DNA from: Bacillus sp. P14.5
GTDB lineage: Bacteria > Bacillota > Bacilli > Bacillales > Bacillaceae_B
Direction: 5' to 3'
DNA: 64,000 nucleotides
NCBI RefSeq assembly: GCF_003316765.1
Contig: NZ_NIJF01000116.1
Span: forward strand, 124,001-188,000
Notes under the pieces: generated by a model
What the model saw: the letters and a program-made list of their open reading frames with translations, nothing else
What the model was told of the DNA's origin: nothing
Database searches by the model: none
Position numbers and translations under genes: made by a program
Part shown: in pieces, positions 62,536 to 64,000 of the stretch
How the letters are laid out: each line of letters starts with the position of its first letter
Numbering within the stretch: the first letter of the stretch is position 1

Positions 62536-64000
62536 AATGAGGAAATTCTGGCGAAACATAAAAATCGGTGATAAATACATCATTACTGTGTCCATTACGA
62601 CTCTCTTATTTTTAGCTTCAGCCCTTATTATCTTTTTACAATTCAACTCTATGGAAAATAATATCCAGCAAATGGATGAGAAAAGCAATCGGGCAGCGAT
62701 TATGACGGAAATGGGAAGTCTTTACCGTTCTAAGACCATCCGCTTCCTGGATTATGCCAGAGACCCGGATTCCAGCCTGATTGAAGAGTATGAAGAACGG
62801 GAGAAAGAATTCAATCAACTTGAAGAGCAGATATCAGGGGAAATGAAAAGCGCTGAGGAGAAGCAGCTTTTTCATGAAGTGACCAAAAGCGATAAGGAAC
62901 TGAATGCCCTTTTTTATGAGGAGCTCATTCCCGCAGTGAATTCTGAAAAGACGATTGCCATTAATGCGGTGCTGAAGAAAATAGACATCCAAAGGCAATA
63001 CTCACTCGAGAAACTGCAGCTTTTAAAAGAGACAGCTGAAGAGAGTAAAGAAAAAGCCATTTCCATGACTTTTGCAAACATTGGAACCAGCAAAAAAATT
63101 CTGTTCCTTTCTGTGGCCGTTTCCATTTTTACAGGTATAACGCTCACACTTCTGATCAATCGTTTTGTTTCCAAAAGTTTAAGAAAAGTAGTGGAAGCAT
63201 CCAATACAATTGCAGAAGGAAACCTTCAGGCCGTTGATCTTAGCTATCAAGGAAGGGATGAGATTGGGCAGCTGGGCATTTCCGTCAATTCTATGAAAAA
63301 CAGCCTGCGGTCAATGGCGTCTGATATCCGGAGAGTTTCCCACACTGTCACTGAAAAAAGCAATGATTTATCTCATTTTTCTTCTGAAGTAAAGGAAGGC
63401 AGCAAACAGGTGGCGGCCACGATGAACGAGCTTTCTGGCGGCGTGGACGGACAGGTGCTGTCAACCAATGATCTGAGTGAAAGAATGCTGATGCTATCTC
63501 AAGCAATCGGGGAAACGAATGAATTAGGAAAAAGGGTCAGCAGTGCCTCGGATAGAGTGGCAGAACAATCAACTCAAGGCTATGAACTCATGGCTGAATC
63601 CGTTCAGCAAATGAAAACCATCTACCGGGGAGTTCGAGCTTCTGTGGAAAAATTGGATTCTCTTAATATTAAAACAGAACAAATCTCACACTTCGTCAAA
63701 GTCATTCAGGGCATATCCGAACAAACCAATCTTCTTGCACTGAATGCAGCCATTGAAGCAGCAAGAGCTGGAGAAAGCGGAAGAGGCTTTGCTGTCGTGG
63801 CAGCAGAAGTGAGAAGGCTTGCTGAAGAAGTTTCTCAATCTTTGGTTGAAATCACTCATATTGTAGATGGAATTCAACAAGAAACGAAAGAGATTGTGTC
63901 ATCTCTTCATCAGGATTATCAACAGGTAAGAAGCGGAACCAAGACGGTTGAAAAAACTCAGGAAAACTTCGCGGATCTTGGCAAATCCATTACCGCGATG
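62536..64000 (+). CDS. methyl-accepting chemotaxis protein (3' end cut by window edge)
   Basis: 488 codons visible from ATG 62536, behind AGGAGGAG. Same layout as the receptor at 57182 without its basic N-terminal extension: membrane helix 1 at about 12-34, helical sensor, membrane helix 2 at about 188-210, HAMP and the signalling tip [35 protein letters not shown]. The sensor is recognisably similar but well diverged ([20 protein letters not shown] versus [20 protein letters not shown]), so the ligand may differ. The pair arose by duplication; repeats, the EamA gene and the IS now lie between. Roughly 70-80 residues are missing at the edge. Confidence 0.92.

Noticed and set aside
1..64000. 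tRNA or rRNA genes
   Set aside because: No cloverleaf with a GTTCGA-type arm and CCA end, and no rRNA sequence was seen on either strand.

Overview
The window reads as chromosome of a low-GC Gram-positive spore-former of the family Bacillaceae. The degS-degU pair, divergent yvyE with an LCP gene behind it, tagO, gtaB, the treP/treA/treR genes, gluconate genes, strong AGGAGG ribosome binding sites and frequent TTG/GTG starts all fit. The genus cannot be fixed from sequence alone. The 4-41 kb part is visibly more AT-rich than the 42-64 kb part.

Layout. 0-4.3 kb: end of an MFS permease gene, a small sigma-70 family factor and an LtaS-type sulfatase, all on the minus strand. 4.3-18.5 kb: an S-layer locus. 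It holds a highly expressed-looking S-layer protein (6743-9412) with an N-terminal domain like that of Geobacillus SbsC, a dead paralogue (4363-5390), and a lytic transglycosylase (13671-15169, frameshifted) carrying the same N-terminal module. With them are an M6 metalloprotease, an NlpC/P60 hydrolase, and the dedicated export pair SecA2 plus the SLAP-domain S-layer assembly protein. 18.8-35 kb: tagO, then an operon for a secondary cell wall glycan. It encodes an aminotransferase, a Wzz-like protein, a Gfo/Idh/MocA dehydrogenase, a UDP-sugar 6-dehydrogenase, a hexapeptide acetyltransferase, a flippase, an asparagine-synthase-like amidotransferase, a 2-epimerase, a Wzy-like polymerase, three glycosyltransferases and GtaB. 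35-41 kb: a minus-strand autolysin group (eight-SH3 amidase, SH3 protein, SpoIID/LytB protein) and an LCP ligase. 41-44 kb: yvyE and degSU. 44-51.8 kb: trehalose system (treR, treA, an oligo-1,6-glucosidase, treP). 51.9-57 kb: gluconate system (RpiR-type regulator, NAD-type 6-phosphogluconate dehydrogenase, GntP, GntK). 57-64 kb: two related chemoreceptors separated by a 53-bp tandem repeat array, an EamA transporter and an intact IS4-family element.

How the parts fit. The five sugar-nucleotide enzymes match the Wbp/Wlb route to UDP-2,3-diacetamido-2,3-dideoxy-mannuronic acid. That sugar is known from the secondary wall polymer that anchors SbsC/SgsE-type S-layers in Geobacillus. One window therefore plausibly encodes the S-layer protein, its export system, its wall ligand, the LCP ligase candidate and the hydrolases that remodel the wall around it. 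degS-yvyE-LCP and tagO are near neighbours in B. subtilis, so the 19 kb between LCP and tagO looks like a lineage-specific surface block set inside a conserved backbone.

Caution. Three otherwise intact surface genes (13671, 28155, 33678) each lack one A in a run of six or seven A, and the Wzz gene start (21253) is also out of frame. This may be sequencing or assembly error at homopolymers, or true on/off variation; raw reads would decide.
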